Shown here: one piece after another, positions 31,814 to 43,900 of the stretch | Numbering within the stretch: the first letter of the stretch is position 1 | How the letters are laid out: every line of letters begins with the position of its first letter | Made by a program: the position numbers and the translations under genes | The notes under the pieces: model-generated | The model's database searches: none | The model's input: the letters and a program-made list of their open reading frames with translations, nothing else | What the model was told of the DNA's origin: nothing | NCBI GenBank assembly: GCA_012861695.1 | Contig: JAAOOA010000093.1 | Location: 106,001 to 170,000 of the forward strand | Direction of reading: 5' to 3' | DNA from: Trematomus loennbergii | Taxonomy: Eukaryota > Chordata > Actinopteri > Perciformes > Nototheniidae | Length of the DNA: 64,000 bases

Positions 31814-32190
31814 GGTAGGGTAGGTAAGTTTGAGAAACCGGCTCGAGATACACTTTTTGTTATATTCCATGGAATGCTCTTAACATCCCGATAGCATTGA
31901 ATATCTGTGCTTTGACAAAAAATCCATAAAAAAATGTCATCTGTGGAAGCTGTAGTACTGTAAAAAGTACGACCAATCATTTTAGCCGGCCCGGCTAAAA
32001 TAACTGGATGGCCTACCTGCCTGTCAGCCTTCCATCTGTGCACAAACTTATCTCGTGCCCTCATTGGTCATGTGCGCGTTCATGTGTGTTGGAGGAGGGG
32101 CTCTATAAGGAAGTGGCAGATTTTCTCCGGTTGTGTATTTTCAAATTCTAGCGATCTCGAGCCGGTTTCTCAAACTTACCTACCCTACCT
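31814..32190. mobile_element. TTAA MITE family G, copy 1
   Basis: Bordered by TTAA. Terminal repeat GGTAGGGTAGGTAAGTTTGA then GAAACCGGCTCGAGAT, repeated inverted at the right end. Near-identical in layout to copies at 54627, 55039 and 57320. Confidence 0.85.
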
Positions 32191-33106
32191 TTAAGTCATG
32201 GATGTTTAAAGTTCATATTTGTCTAATATTAGTTTACTTTTCATTAATGAAGTATGACGCTGCGCTGTCAGTACACTTGTCCCTGTTTGTGATTGGTCAA
32301 ATGTTGCTATCCCCGCCCCTTTCACGTGAACGCGCTCTCAGCTGGAGAGAGAAACCCTGGCTTGATTTACCGAGTTGATAACCAGCGTCGTAGGACCGCT
32401 TAGCGAGATCTCGTTTGTTAGGGTTAGTTAAGATAACTCAAACATATCCAGGGTATGTTGAACTGGCTTCGTAGTACAGGGTACAGGTGGCTGCATAGCA
32501 GCGCTAATGTCAAAGACACAAACATTATAAATTATATTTTTATTTTACCAGGATGCAGTGACACAAATATTTGGGAAGGCTTAGCCTTAGTACCTGCCGC
32601 CCCTGGCAGCAATTACCATAAAATAATCATTCTAATACCACAAACATGATATTGACCAGTATACAGATTATGCACATGATTTAGCAGATTTAGTGTTTTT
32701 AGAGAGAAGAATTCCGAGATACGTTTTTGCGCCATGTCAGTTAGCCTACTTGTGTTGTTGTGCGTCACGTTAAAAGTAGCCGACTAAAAACTAACAACAA
32801 ACTTTTTTTCCACATCTTTTTTATTTTTCTTCCCTGAAGCAAAATAATTTATTATATAGTTTAAAATTATCATTTGAATAATTATATATAATAGAAAATA
32901 ATGAATGAATAAATATATAAAATAAAAATAAAATAAATGTGCAGACGGGGGAGCTCCGCACCGCCTGCCTGCCGCTAGGGGTGCTGCAGCGCCCTCAGCA
33001 CCCCCCTTCCCATGCGCCTGAAGAGGGGTAATTGATTTTGTTATATATTCCCATACATTGTTGTCCTGCATGTACTTAATTTTGTTTCCATTTGGTATCT
33101 TTTCAG
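32191..33106. other. No gene recognised
   Basis: Unassigned sequence. A GC-rich block at 32935-33020 (GGGTGCTGCAGCGCCC) resembles a transposon terminus but lacks a clear partner. Its 3' end is the polypyrimidine and CAG acceptor preceding the exon at 33107. Confidence 0.4.
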
Positions 33107-33405
33107 ATGAGTCAGCCTCCCCCGCCCTCCCTGCAGGCAAGTCCAAGTCCAAGCCTAAAGTGGGCATGGGCGACAAAGGGAAAGGCAAGGCCCAGAAGGA
33201 GAACCCACCCCGGTGCATCATACAGCTTCACAGAGGCGCAGGAGGAGGCAATCGCTCGCTGGGTGGAGAGTAACAAGCTACTGTATAGAGGACTCGATTC
33301 TCGAAGCTGCCGGAGGGCCAACCCAAGAAGAAATCCCAGAAGTGGTCCGGTGATGGTCTGTCGAGTGGTGACGAGGAAGACCCCATCCTTGCTGAGGAGG
33401 CCTAG
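33107..33405 (+). pseudogene. Myb/SANT-like transposon protein, candidate exon 2
   Basis: A good acceptor TTTGGTATCTTTTCAG precedes 33107. In phase 2 the exon reads DESASPALPAGKSKSKPKVG and KGKGKAQKENPP. After a one-base shift it reads SFTEAQEEAIARWVESNKLL, which resembles the first helix of Myb/SANT-like domains in Harbinger accessory proteins. After another shift it gives PEGQPKKKSQKW and the acidic end SSGDEEDPILAEEA before a TAG at 33403-33405. Such proteins help target Harbinger transposase to DNA ends. At least two frame breaks make it a pseudogene as read. The phase matches the donor at 24709. Confidence 0.4.
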
Positions 33406-34855
33406 TGGATCGCCGGAGCGGTTAGATTAACATTAACATGCTTATTGTAGTTGCGGCCTGTATTCAACTCATTTCACTTTTCTGCATTTCTCCGCTAAGT
33501 TCGGCAACACACTTACTTGGTTTTTGTAGCTAAAAGCAGCTACAGAGACCATTCAACTAATAACATTCCTGCTTCTGTTCAAGTTGTTTATGAACATTAC
33601 AGTACATTCCAAATATGTATGTATAAATGTCGTCATTGTAAAACGCTTTGGCAATACTGTATTTCATTATAATCATTCCAATAAAGATAATTGAATTGAA
33701 ATACTGAAGCAACTGTTCACTTACTGTCACTAGGGGCTGCTGCAGTGACTCTGAAACAAAACAGTGTTAAAAAGAAAAGTCAAGTTTTATTAAGTTCAGA
33801 AAAACAGACCTGTTTTTAGCTTTTTGTGGATGCTTTGTGTGTTTTTTTGTAATGGTTTATTTGGCTTAAAAAGTACAATAATTTTCTCAAACTATAAGAA
33901 TAATGTATCCTTACGTTTTACAAAAAATCTAAATCCACACATCTGGAAATACACAGTTGTCATTGGACAGACTCTAAGATGTAGTGGAGTAGAAGTAGTA
34001 TATTTATTTACGTAGTTGCATTAAACCACTGTTTACAGCTTTAATGACCTGTGGTTAGGAGCCAGTTATCAATGTTGAATCAACTGTCTTAACTAATACA
34101 AAGGTCATTGCCCTAAGTTGATTTTGTATTATATGTGAATTCATCTGAAAATATACATTCCTTTCTTTATTAAATAGACCTGAATTTGATCAATACTGTT
34201 CCTTAAATATCTGCACTTACACAGATGTATACAGTAGCCTACATTGTGCGACAACCTTTAATGTTATTCCTGTATATAATCCCTTCTCTGTGTTAGCCAC
34301 CCTGCTGTCTCTAGCTCTTGCCAACATGCCTCAGAGCAAAGCATTGGGATGTTAGTGAAAAGAAAGCTTGCCTATATAGGGATCAATAAAGTATCACATC
34401 AAAGGAAGTGCTAATCAGACTTCTTACTCTCCTTTTAGAAAAAGATGGCACATAGAGACATTTAAACAGCGTCTGAGGATGGATGCCGTCCAAGCCTCAG
34501 AGAGCATGCTGGGAGGTTTTTACAAGGTTCAGCTCAAGTATTGTCTTTGCCAACGCTTTGATCGAGCAAATGGAGCTCAGTGTGACAGTCTGGCAGGGTA
34601 ATTGGGCTGATATTGCCAGTACACAAATGTACATGTGTGAAAACACACTCATAGCTGCGCACATACACGGTGACTAGTGCTGATGTTTGTCTAGAATAAT
34701 GTGCATTATGCAGAGGGGGAGTTGCATTTTTCGAAACTATTTTGCAGGAAAACACAAATATAATTTCCCCCTGTTGATATGTCAACCTTACAGTGCATCG
34801 AACAAACCCTGTAATTGGCCCCTAGGGAATTGATCACAAACACACATTTCATGCA
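33406..34855. other. No gene; LINE-tail-like fragment at 33635-33705
   Basis: Mostly AT-rich unique sequence between the transposon block and jcad. At 33640-33705, AACGCTTTGGCAATACTG and CCAATAAAGATAATTGAATT resemble a retrotransposon 3' end. Nothing else is recognised. Confidence 0.4.
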
Positions 34856-34860
34856 AAGAG

Positions 34861-37800
34861 TTTATTTATGAATCAGACTGCAGTATCATACAACAGTAGC
34901 ACAATCATATGACTATGGATTATGCTCATATTTATAGATACAAAGATAAAGGCATGTCTTAAAATGAAAAAAAATGAATGAGTTCTCTTCTGATTTACTC
35001 TAAAAATAGCTTTTAAATACTTGGCATAGTTTTGTAAATTAAATTATGAAACATAATGTTTGCCCACTGTATTTACTATTGGAGTACCAAATGCAAATAT
35101 ACTTTGTGAAAAACATTTTTTTTCCTCCTTTCTCTTGCATTTCATGCAAGGAAGAAAAAAATGTCAGTGAGTACAAAAAGCACTTAAATCTCATATGAAA
35201 ATAGAAAATATTACAAGTGTGCATAATTACTTCATGTTGCACATAACCTGCAGTACAAAAAGTCAAATGACACTGTTCAAGTGTACCTGACATGCCAATT
35301 ATTTGGGGGGCGTATGTACTGAAATAGGTATTTAAATGTCATTAGGGGCAGTTTACACACAAGACCGGGGCAAAGCCTTTCAGTCTTCAAAATGAATTGA
35401 AAATGAGATGTGACCGTAATTATGGGCGTGTCAGCTTTTCCTCCCTGTGATGCTGACTTTAAGCCTGTCTTGAAACACTGAATCTTATCCTGTACTTTTT
35501 TTAAATTATGCTTTTTAAGTTATTTGAAGATCACAGTTTTGATTCAATGTTCCCTTCAGATTAACGCCATGAAGAGCAGAAACTATCCTCAATGCTACCG
35601 TACCTCTCCCACCAGAGGGATGGCAGAACAGCAAGTTGTGTGTAAAAACCTAAGGTATGAAACAGTGCTTAGTAGGTTAATATTTGGCATTGCCTGGAGT
35701 ATAATGTAATGCACACATAATAAGGCGACATGATTATTCCAAATTTACAAGAAATGTTTGAAATACTAAGACAAAGTTCTGAGTTGATAAAATGCTACAA
35801 CTGTAAAATGCTACATAACAATTAAGTGGTACTCGGTGAGTGATTAAACAGTGATGGTTTACTACAAATCTGTTGATACGTTACACCAATGCAGCACTGC
35901 TGTTGTAGGAAAAACCACATAACTGCAAACTTTTATCATTAAGAATATTTTTTTAAATCATTTAAGTTTTACATTTTGATTTTAAATTCATTTGAAAAAC
36001 CCTGTATTTAGAAAAAAAAACGATTTTCATACTTTTGCAAATGTATGGTTTTAGCCAAAAAGCATACTGCATTGTATCCTTTTAGTGCAATAAGTGTTAG
36101 GGACGGCAGAACATTTTACACAACATGAACACGCTGTAGAATAAACGTAATAATGGAGGAAGTTGAGAGGAGGGAAAGAAGGAAGGGAGGGAGGAAAATA
36201 AAAAAAATCCCAATTTTATTTCTAAACTTGTTTTTGAAGAACCAACAACAGAACGATACATGATTTGGATTGGAAGACATACAAAGACAAAAAGAAGACA
36301 CAGGTCATGTCTGACCACCAACAGAGGAGTTACAGCTGATATGGATTGATGAATTAAATATCACAAGGAGCGTCCGACATTGACTCTGTTAGCGTATGAA
36401 AAAGCACTATCAAATAAGAAATCATGGCACATTCAAAAAGTTTCCATCACGTCAACACCGTCAATGATGAACCCTATCGCTCACTGGAACCGAATCGTGT
36501 GATCAAGGCACACCACAGGGCCATCCCTTCTCATATCACTTCGATTTTAAAGCACTAGAAAAGTATGTATACTCTCAGTATAATACTATACAGACATATG
36601 ATACCTTGATCTTGATATATGTGTTGAGAAATAAAATGTCATGGTTAAATACAAAATATCTCTTAAAATATTTAAAATATACTTTATTTTGTACATTATG
36701 CAAACTGATTAACAATTCGATGATAAAAAAATAACTTTTCCGTGAAATGTTGTCTCTTTGCGATACAGATGTATGAACATAGATATATATCATGAAGTAA
36801 AGCACCCACCCCCTGTTATACCCTGACACGACTCCATATCCCTGTAATATGATTTCAAATGACACACATCAAAACTCCTGACAATGGGTCCTACAGGTAG
36901 CTCCACTACACCACTGAGCTGTTTGTACAACAATATTGCTCTACCTATCTTTTTTTGTTTCTCTATTTCCCTATATCCATCTTTAAAGTTTATCAAATTC
37001 ACCTACCAACACTTAAACTCAATCTGTGCCTTTATTGCTTCCTGAAATTACCTGGAAAGGGAGCTATTCATGGGATTGATCAGAGGACTACCGCACATCT
37101 AAAGAAGGCAACTCTCCCCCTCCAGCTTAAAACCAATTCAATGTATAATAGGTCACTGGTCTATCATCTCATGTGGTGTAGAGTCACTCTTCATTGAAGA
37201 GCTTCATGGGTTATGGTTGCAGTGTGTACAAAAGCAATGAGACAGGGCACAATGTCGTCACATTTTAAGAAAAGAAAGGCTGACTGATCTCGTCTAAAAT
37301 CAAAACAGTTCTTGAGCCAGAGACAGTGATGTCCAGTTCTAAAACAGCTGTCGCCTCACCACGACAATCAGATACGCAGTTTATTTTGGTGTAGTTTAAA
37401 TGCAACAGAAAAGGTTGGGACAATAACCCTTCTATGTCTACGTTAGATTAAACATAAACGCTTACATTCATATCCTTAATAGTTCTCCCGTAAACAAACA
37501 AGATTCGTTCAGTATGCAAAAAATGTCTCAACTGTATTCACTATGGACATTTTATAAGTTCTAGTATGCACGACAGAATTGCATAATGTCTGCCAATGAG
37601 AAAAGCATAGGGAGAAGAGAATAGAAAGGACAAGCCGCTACAAGAAGACTAACTAGTAGAAACCCTATAAGAGGATGGGTTTGGGGATGGAGGACAGATG
37701 GGGTAGTGGGAAGTCAGTTTGGGAAAGGCTGGGTAGGGATTCGTAGTGGAAGTTGCCCCACAAGTTAAAGGGGCACCTCCCTTTGGCAGTGGAACAGCAC

Positions 37801-37962
37801 TCTTAGTAGTCAACGCAGCGCCGAGGGTGAGGGTGTACACAATGCTCTTGTCGGACAAGAAGGCCATTTCAGTGTCAAGATGAGATGAAGGCATTCTAGT
37901 AGGCAGCCAGGTCACAGTGTTGGAGCTAAAAACCTCAGATCAAGATGATGGACGCAGTCTTT
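34861..37962 (-). other. jcad: Probable jcad 3' untranslated region
   Basis: Unbroken, AT-rich, transposon-poor sequence downstream of the inferred jcad stop. A minus-strand AATAAA lies at about 34862-34868 (plus-strand TTTATTTAT), a possible poly(A) signal. Other AATAAA motifs occur closer to the stop, for example near 37380, so the true end is uncertain. Inferred from position and composition only. Confidence 0.35.
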
Positions 37963-37997
37963 CTACTCTGTCTCCGCTCGGCTGGGATCATGGGGTT
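37963..37997 (-). other. jcad: jcad candidate last coding exon
   Basis: Acceptor CTTCTTTATGTCCCAG before 37997. Joined to the G left by the upstream donor, it reads EPHDPSRAETE and stops at 37965-37963. An alternative frame (NPMIPAERRQSRK..) results if the last frame break in the main exon is real. The short acidic DPSR ending fits a conserved JCAD tail better. Confidence 0.55.
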
Positions 37998-40900
37998 CTG
38001 GGACATAAAGAAGAACAATATTTATTCACAAACACTATATTTTTATCTAAACCTAATATTGTATTTATTTCATATCAGCTGTAAGATTAGAAAGGTGCAA
38101 ATAATTCCCCTTTTGACATAATTCTGTTTATTTCAGTTCCATACATTTCAATGTATAATGGATTCAAATTCACTGGTTGCCACTTGCACCGTCTTTGGGC
38201 AATGACACCATCTTGTGGAGATGTCTTTAACAGTAAAGCTGCATAATGCTGTTTTAATTTCAAGAGAGAAAGAGGGATTTTTAATATGTATCTTCATCTG
38301 TACGTAATAGTCAAATGTTTGTATTGTCAAATTCTTTTTGACCTTTGTCAAGCAGCTTTGTCTTGGCTGTTTGTCTGTTGCTTTGTTTGTAGATTGAGAA
38401 CAACAACAAAAACACATTCATGTTTGTTCACAGACTTATTTGGCCATTAAAGCTAATTCTGATTCTAATAAACATTCAGATTTTCAATGCAATCAATTTG
38501 TTTTACCAACACATTAGTTGAATGTAAGTGGATGTATTTCATTCCCTTATGGTTAAGTCTGCAGTCAGCCTGAAGCATGCATAATACATCTCTGCATAGG
38601 GACAGTGAAACAAACACATATTTTAAATAATTGCATTGGTATTTTCTTTTCTCTTTTTCAAACTACTGGGTTTGTATGGATAAAAAACCACATGGGAAAT
38701 AATTTTATTTTTATTTTATGTAACCTTGTACATTTCTGAAGTTTTCAAGACCTCTTAACTCGACTGATTCATTCTCACAAGTTCCCCAAAGTAAAATGTC
38801 CTCAAATGTATTCATCTTACCTGAGAGAGATGACTCCTGCTCATCTTGCAACACTGTCTCCTCAGAGCCTGCGGTGAATGGGTGACCTCTTGATCTTGAT
38901 CGTTCTCCTCGTCTCTCTGAGGACCAGGCTGGGGCTCCTCCTCTGGTTCGTCCTTGCCCTCCCCTTCTGCCTCCCCCTCCCCAGAGTCAGTACTCCTGAT
39001 GCTGAGCCGCCTCATACGATACATGACGTCCACCTCCCTCATCCAACCCATGCGCTCCACTGCCACGCGACCTGGAGAAACAGCCAGCTTGGTCTGCAAC
39101 GCCTCCATTCGCTGGGCGGGGCCCTTGCTCCTCCGCTCCCCCTCCAAGCTAAGAGACAGCCTGCGGTCTAGGTTTGGAGGAACTGAAAGTGGCAGTCTAT
39201 CTGGCGGGAACTCCGGTAACCCGGGGATCTCGCCCCAAATGAGTCCGTAAAACAAGTCTATGCTCTGGACCAGCAAATGGCTTCTTTTCTTGCTCCTGCT
39301 TGTTATCAGGCATTGCACTGTCTTGTCCCTCACTTTCACTTTTCACTTCTTCCGTCTGTTTGTCTGCACTACCCTCAGGTGTTTCTCCTGTATTGGCTTT
39401 CTTCTCCGCTAATTCTACTTCCTTAGTTACTGTTTCACTAACACTCTGTTCCGCTGTGACTTGGGGTCTTGTGGCACATCAGTAGCTAATATTGTGGATG
39501 TGCTCTCCTCTGTAGCTCCGTTTGCTGGTTTTCTCTCAACAGGATTATCTGCACACAAATCCTCCTGGTTTTCTGCCTGAGCATCGTCTCCTTTTTCACC
39601 CCCTCCTACATGTTCCTCTGTCATTGAATTCTGATCCCTTGTTCCAGCACATAGGTCAGACCCTGACTGATTTAAACTTGAATCATTTGGCTCCTCTGTT
39701 TTAACACCCTCTGCCGGACTCTCTAATGCAGCGCGGTGTGGTGGACTGCCATTTTGATTGGTCGAGCTGTCCGAGCTGTTCTCCTCGTGAAGGGGAGGCA
39801 ATGGGCCCAGTCTCATTTGATTCTCAAGTTCTCTTTTACAAATAGGGCACTCCTCCTCTGATTCACCTCTAAGATCTTGAAGAGTCTCTGCGTCATTAGA
39901 TTTAAAATTGCCTGCGGACGCTTTATTGCCATCCGCCGGGTCTCTAGAGGGACGCAAAGTCTGGCATATGTCCTCATAATCCGGAGGACTAGTGAGCGTA
40001 GAGGCATCCTGCATGGGCTGTCTATCTGCCCATGGCATCTCAGCTGCTGCTGTGTTTGTCATTGGACTGAAGTCACAAAGTGGTGTCTCAATAGGCTCAT
40101 CTGGCAGGTCTAGTTTTACTGTCCTGCCATCGTTGCTCCGTCTGCGCGAAAGATGTGTAATAACCCTGTATTCTCTGAAGCCTGTCTCCCGGGGAGGGAC
40201 GGGGAGCTCCTCCCGAAGCTGCTTGCTGAAGGTTACTGACTTTGTAGCAGGCCTGGAGAAGGCGCTCTTGACTTCCCTGTATTCTGGGTCAACAGACCAG
40301 CTTACTGCACTGCGCCTAAGGCTGCTGGGCTTGTTGAGAGGTTCTGATGTCAACCGGATTTTGATACGCTCAGGAATTTGAACAGAACCATCTGGGACTT
40401 TATTGCTGGCAGTGCCTAGCTCCAAGATGTCTTTGTAGGCCTCGTTGAGGTCCTCTATGCACTTATCAACGCTGGGCTGTTTGCTGCTCTGCTGCTGCTG
40501 TTGATCCTGGACTTCTTTTTTGATGGTCTCCAGCTCTTTGACAGCATCCCACGGACGCTGGACGATGGGTTTCAACAGGAATGGTTCGAATGCTTCCTGC
40601 CCACTATTTTCTGCTGGTTTGGGCTCCTCCACATTTCCTGAGGGTGGTACTGCTGGCTGCTGAGCTGTGCTCTTGTTCAGCTGGTTGGAGAAGGTGGCGG
40701 TCAGGGAGAAGGCGCTGTTGCTCGACAGTTTCAGGCTCTTCACTCCCTTAATAGGAAAAGTGAACGCAGTGCCCACTGCACTGCTGCTATCAGTAGGGAC
40801 TTCAGAGTCGGGAGCGACAGGGTCTTTTGTGCTTCGTTGTTTTCAGGGGCAGGTTTTTCGGCCTCTGGGCTAGTTTGTGTCTCCTGGTCTCGATACTGGT

Positions 40901-43900
40901 TTGCAGGCCAGGTTCCCGACAGTTTCATCTCCTTGTAATGGTTTATCTTAGGGGGTCTACAGGGTACTCTTTTAAACATTTTGCTGCTCGCTCTACTGCT
41001 TGTTTTGCTGCTACCTATGCTACCAGTTAGTGCTTGCAGCTCAGCTTCAGCTGAAGATGTGCTTTGGAGACTTTGGTTAGTTAAATGGCCAGTTTTGTTG
41101 TCACTTGGACTGTCCGCTGGATCTGGTGACTTTTCATTGTTGTTATTCTGATCACGGATTGTCCCAGTAAGCTGCGGGGTAACGGGTACAGACACTAAAC
41201 AAAAAATGGTCTCACTTAGTCTCTTTTTAAGATTCTTGGTTTTGTCTTTTTCTGGTGGCTCAGGTTGTTCCACCTTCTTCACTTCTGTCACAGTTTCAGA
41301 GACAACCTGTTCAGCTGGCTTGCAAGGGGGAGGTGGTGGTTTACCCAAAATAGATGAAGGAAAAAACTGACTACGGTTTTGTTCAGGTCCTACACTGTCA
41401 CTTTTTTTGTTTAATCCCCTGTTGCACCATCGATTACTGCTGTCGTTGTCATTGGGAGCTGTTTTGCGGCTTTCGGTATTGGGAGCTGACCCTGTTGGGG
41501 AGGAAAGGCACTTTCATGTGTAGATTGTCCTAAAATCTTAGCGGAAGGAACCTCTTTGTTGATGTTACGGATCTTGTCTGAGTCGGTGAGAGAACTTCCG
41601 CTAGGCCCTCCTGAGATTTGATTCAGTCTTGGGTCTTCAGTGGGTAATTGACTGGCATGACTTAGTTGTTCTTCAGGTCCAGAATATAGCTGTTTACGAA
41701 AGGTCGCAGCACGATCTCTGTAATGTTCCAGCCATGAACCTGCCTGTCTGTAAAACCACCTTCCAGGATCTGAGCTGGGCATCTGCAGAGCTTCTGCTCT
41801 CCATCTAAGGTTTGCCATGTCATTGCGGTTCATTGAATGTGACCTTGGGGGGGGCCTCTTCTATAAGATGGGGGTGGGATGTAGCCAGGGGGCTCCATTC
41901 CAGTGATGGCAGAGTGTTGTGCGTAATAGTCTTGTCTCAGATCCCCACTCCTTGGATAGTAGATAGGCCTCTCTTTTTGTTTGGCACCCTGTTCTATAGC
42001 AAGCATTTCTGCGCTACCCCTATTCTGCTGGTGAGTCTCATATGACGGAGGCTTTAAAGGCCTGCTGAACCTGGGCTTTGGTAAAAGTGCAACATGGCTG
42101 CTTGGCCCAGCATTCCTACCCCACCGGTCCCTGACAACAGCACCACTATAGATATACCTACTATAGGGCCCAGAGAAGACAGTGCTGCTTATCCTCTGTC
42201 TGTCAGGTAGGCTAGGCCTGGATGGAATGAGCTCTCTGCTGGCAATTCTATCAGGTGACAACACTCTTGGGAGACTGAGACTTTGCCTTTGTTCTGGGGT
42301 GAAAAAAGCCCTCAGGTGTCCTCAGGCGGTAATGGTCATGAGCCCACCTGTCCCCGTCCCCCTCTGACAGCTGCCTTCCCAGGCCCACAGCAGGCCTCCA
42401 CTCCTCTGTACCGAGGCTCTGGCACTTCCTCTCCCCGGTCACTCTCAGCTGACCAGGGGCTGCGTCCAGGTCCCTCAGCCAGGAAATCTCCTCCCATAGC
42501 TGCTGCGCCTGCCTCTCGGCTCTGTGTTCTTCTGCTGCTATCAGGGCCTGTGGCCTCCAAGCACCAGCAGAGGCCCTCAGCTCCCTGCCATCAGCATAGT
42601 CCAGGAGGATGCTGAAGTCCTGGCCTCGCCTCCGCCAGTAGGAAACATCCCTCTCTTCATGGCTCAGCGGCTCTGAATAAGTCAAACTGGGAACATCGTA
42701 GAACCTATAAAGACAGAAAAGTCCAGTGTGAATGAGACATACAAAAATCACAGACTCTGAATCTAGGATAACATTAGGAAACAGTGAACCTTTTTATGGG
42801 TGTTACAAGATAAACGATACTAATACAGAGACAAAAAAGAAAACTATCTTAAACATAATATTTTTTATATGATTGACAGTTTGGTAGTTTAAAAGAAACA
42901 ACAAAAATGCACTATGTGCAATGAACAATATTTTCAAAAGCAACATGAATCTAAATTACTTTTATCTCCGCTTTAAGGTAAAATCATAAAACAATACCAC
43001 CGTTTTGAGATTGGATAATGGTCTCAAGTCACAATGATGTGTTTTGGTCCTGGCAGTATTGGCTTTTCAACGCAACTTAATCAACGAGAGCCAGCACATA
43101 TGAGACAGAAGTGCTTAAGTCAGCTGCTCCCAAGTCCCTCGAAGAAACCATGAAATTGTGATGCTCCTGCAATATGGTCTGCATATTAAATTGTGCTGAC
43201 CTTTTCTCTGGAGCTGGACATCTGGACAGCAACTTTGGCTTTTAAAAAGAATCTAACAAAACATCCCATTACCTAAACTGACACCATAGCAACCTCGATT
43301 CCTCCTATTACCAATACATATGACTCCAACTGTACCCTTTAAGGAAATACAGTATGACCAACCAATAATCAATAAACCTTCAAGCAGTATGCTTCACTAT
43401 GTCACATTAAACATAGAGGGAAAAAATCACATGAGGCCTTTTTCATTCTAAGGTGAATATATAATATCCTAAACAGTAACCTAGTTGTTAAAATGCCGTC
43501 TGAATTTAACATAAAATGGCAAGTGTGTGACGGTTCAAATCAGCGGTTCCACTGTAGTGTGATAAAGCAATGCTGCCTGGAGATCATTTTAATCGTGGTT
43601 CCAAATGTACCTCTGAGGTGCAGGATATTGCTGTAATGCACTTTGCATTGCCAAAACCATTATCTTAGAAATAGCATACTAAATCATAACATATTGAGTC
43701 TAAAAAACACTACTTTTCTTCTTAAAAAAAGGGTAATTTTGTTAAATTATGCTGTAGTTCATCGTTTTGGAATTTTCTCGAACCGTTATTGTCTTGCTGT
43801 GGTGGAACGGCACTGCAGAGTGAAGTAGAAGAATATATATATCCATCCGTCCATATATCCACTTCTGTAGGTTAACTGTCATATCAAAGCAGGTTTTAAG

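Noticed and set aside
34581..34604. CAGTGTGACAGTCTGGCAGG as the missing right end of the Harbinger-like element at 23384
   Set aside because: Matches only the first ten or so bases of the expected terminus; neither the subterminal sequence nor a TTA/TAA duplication fits.
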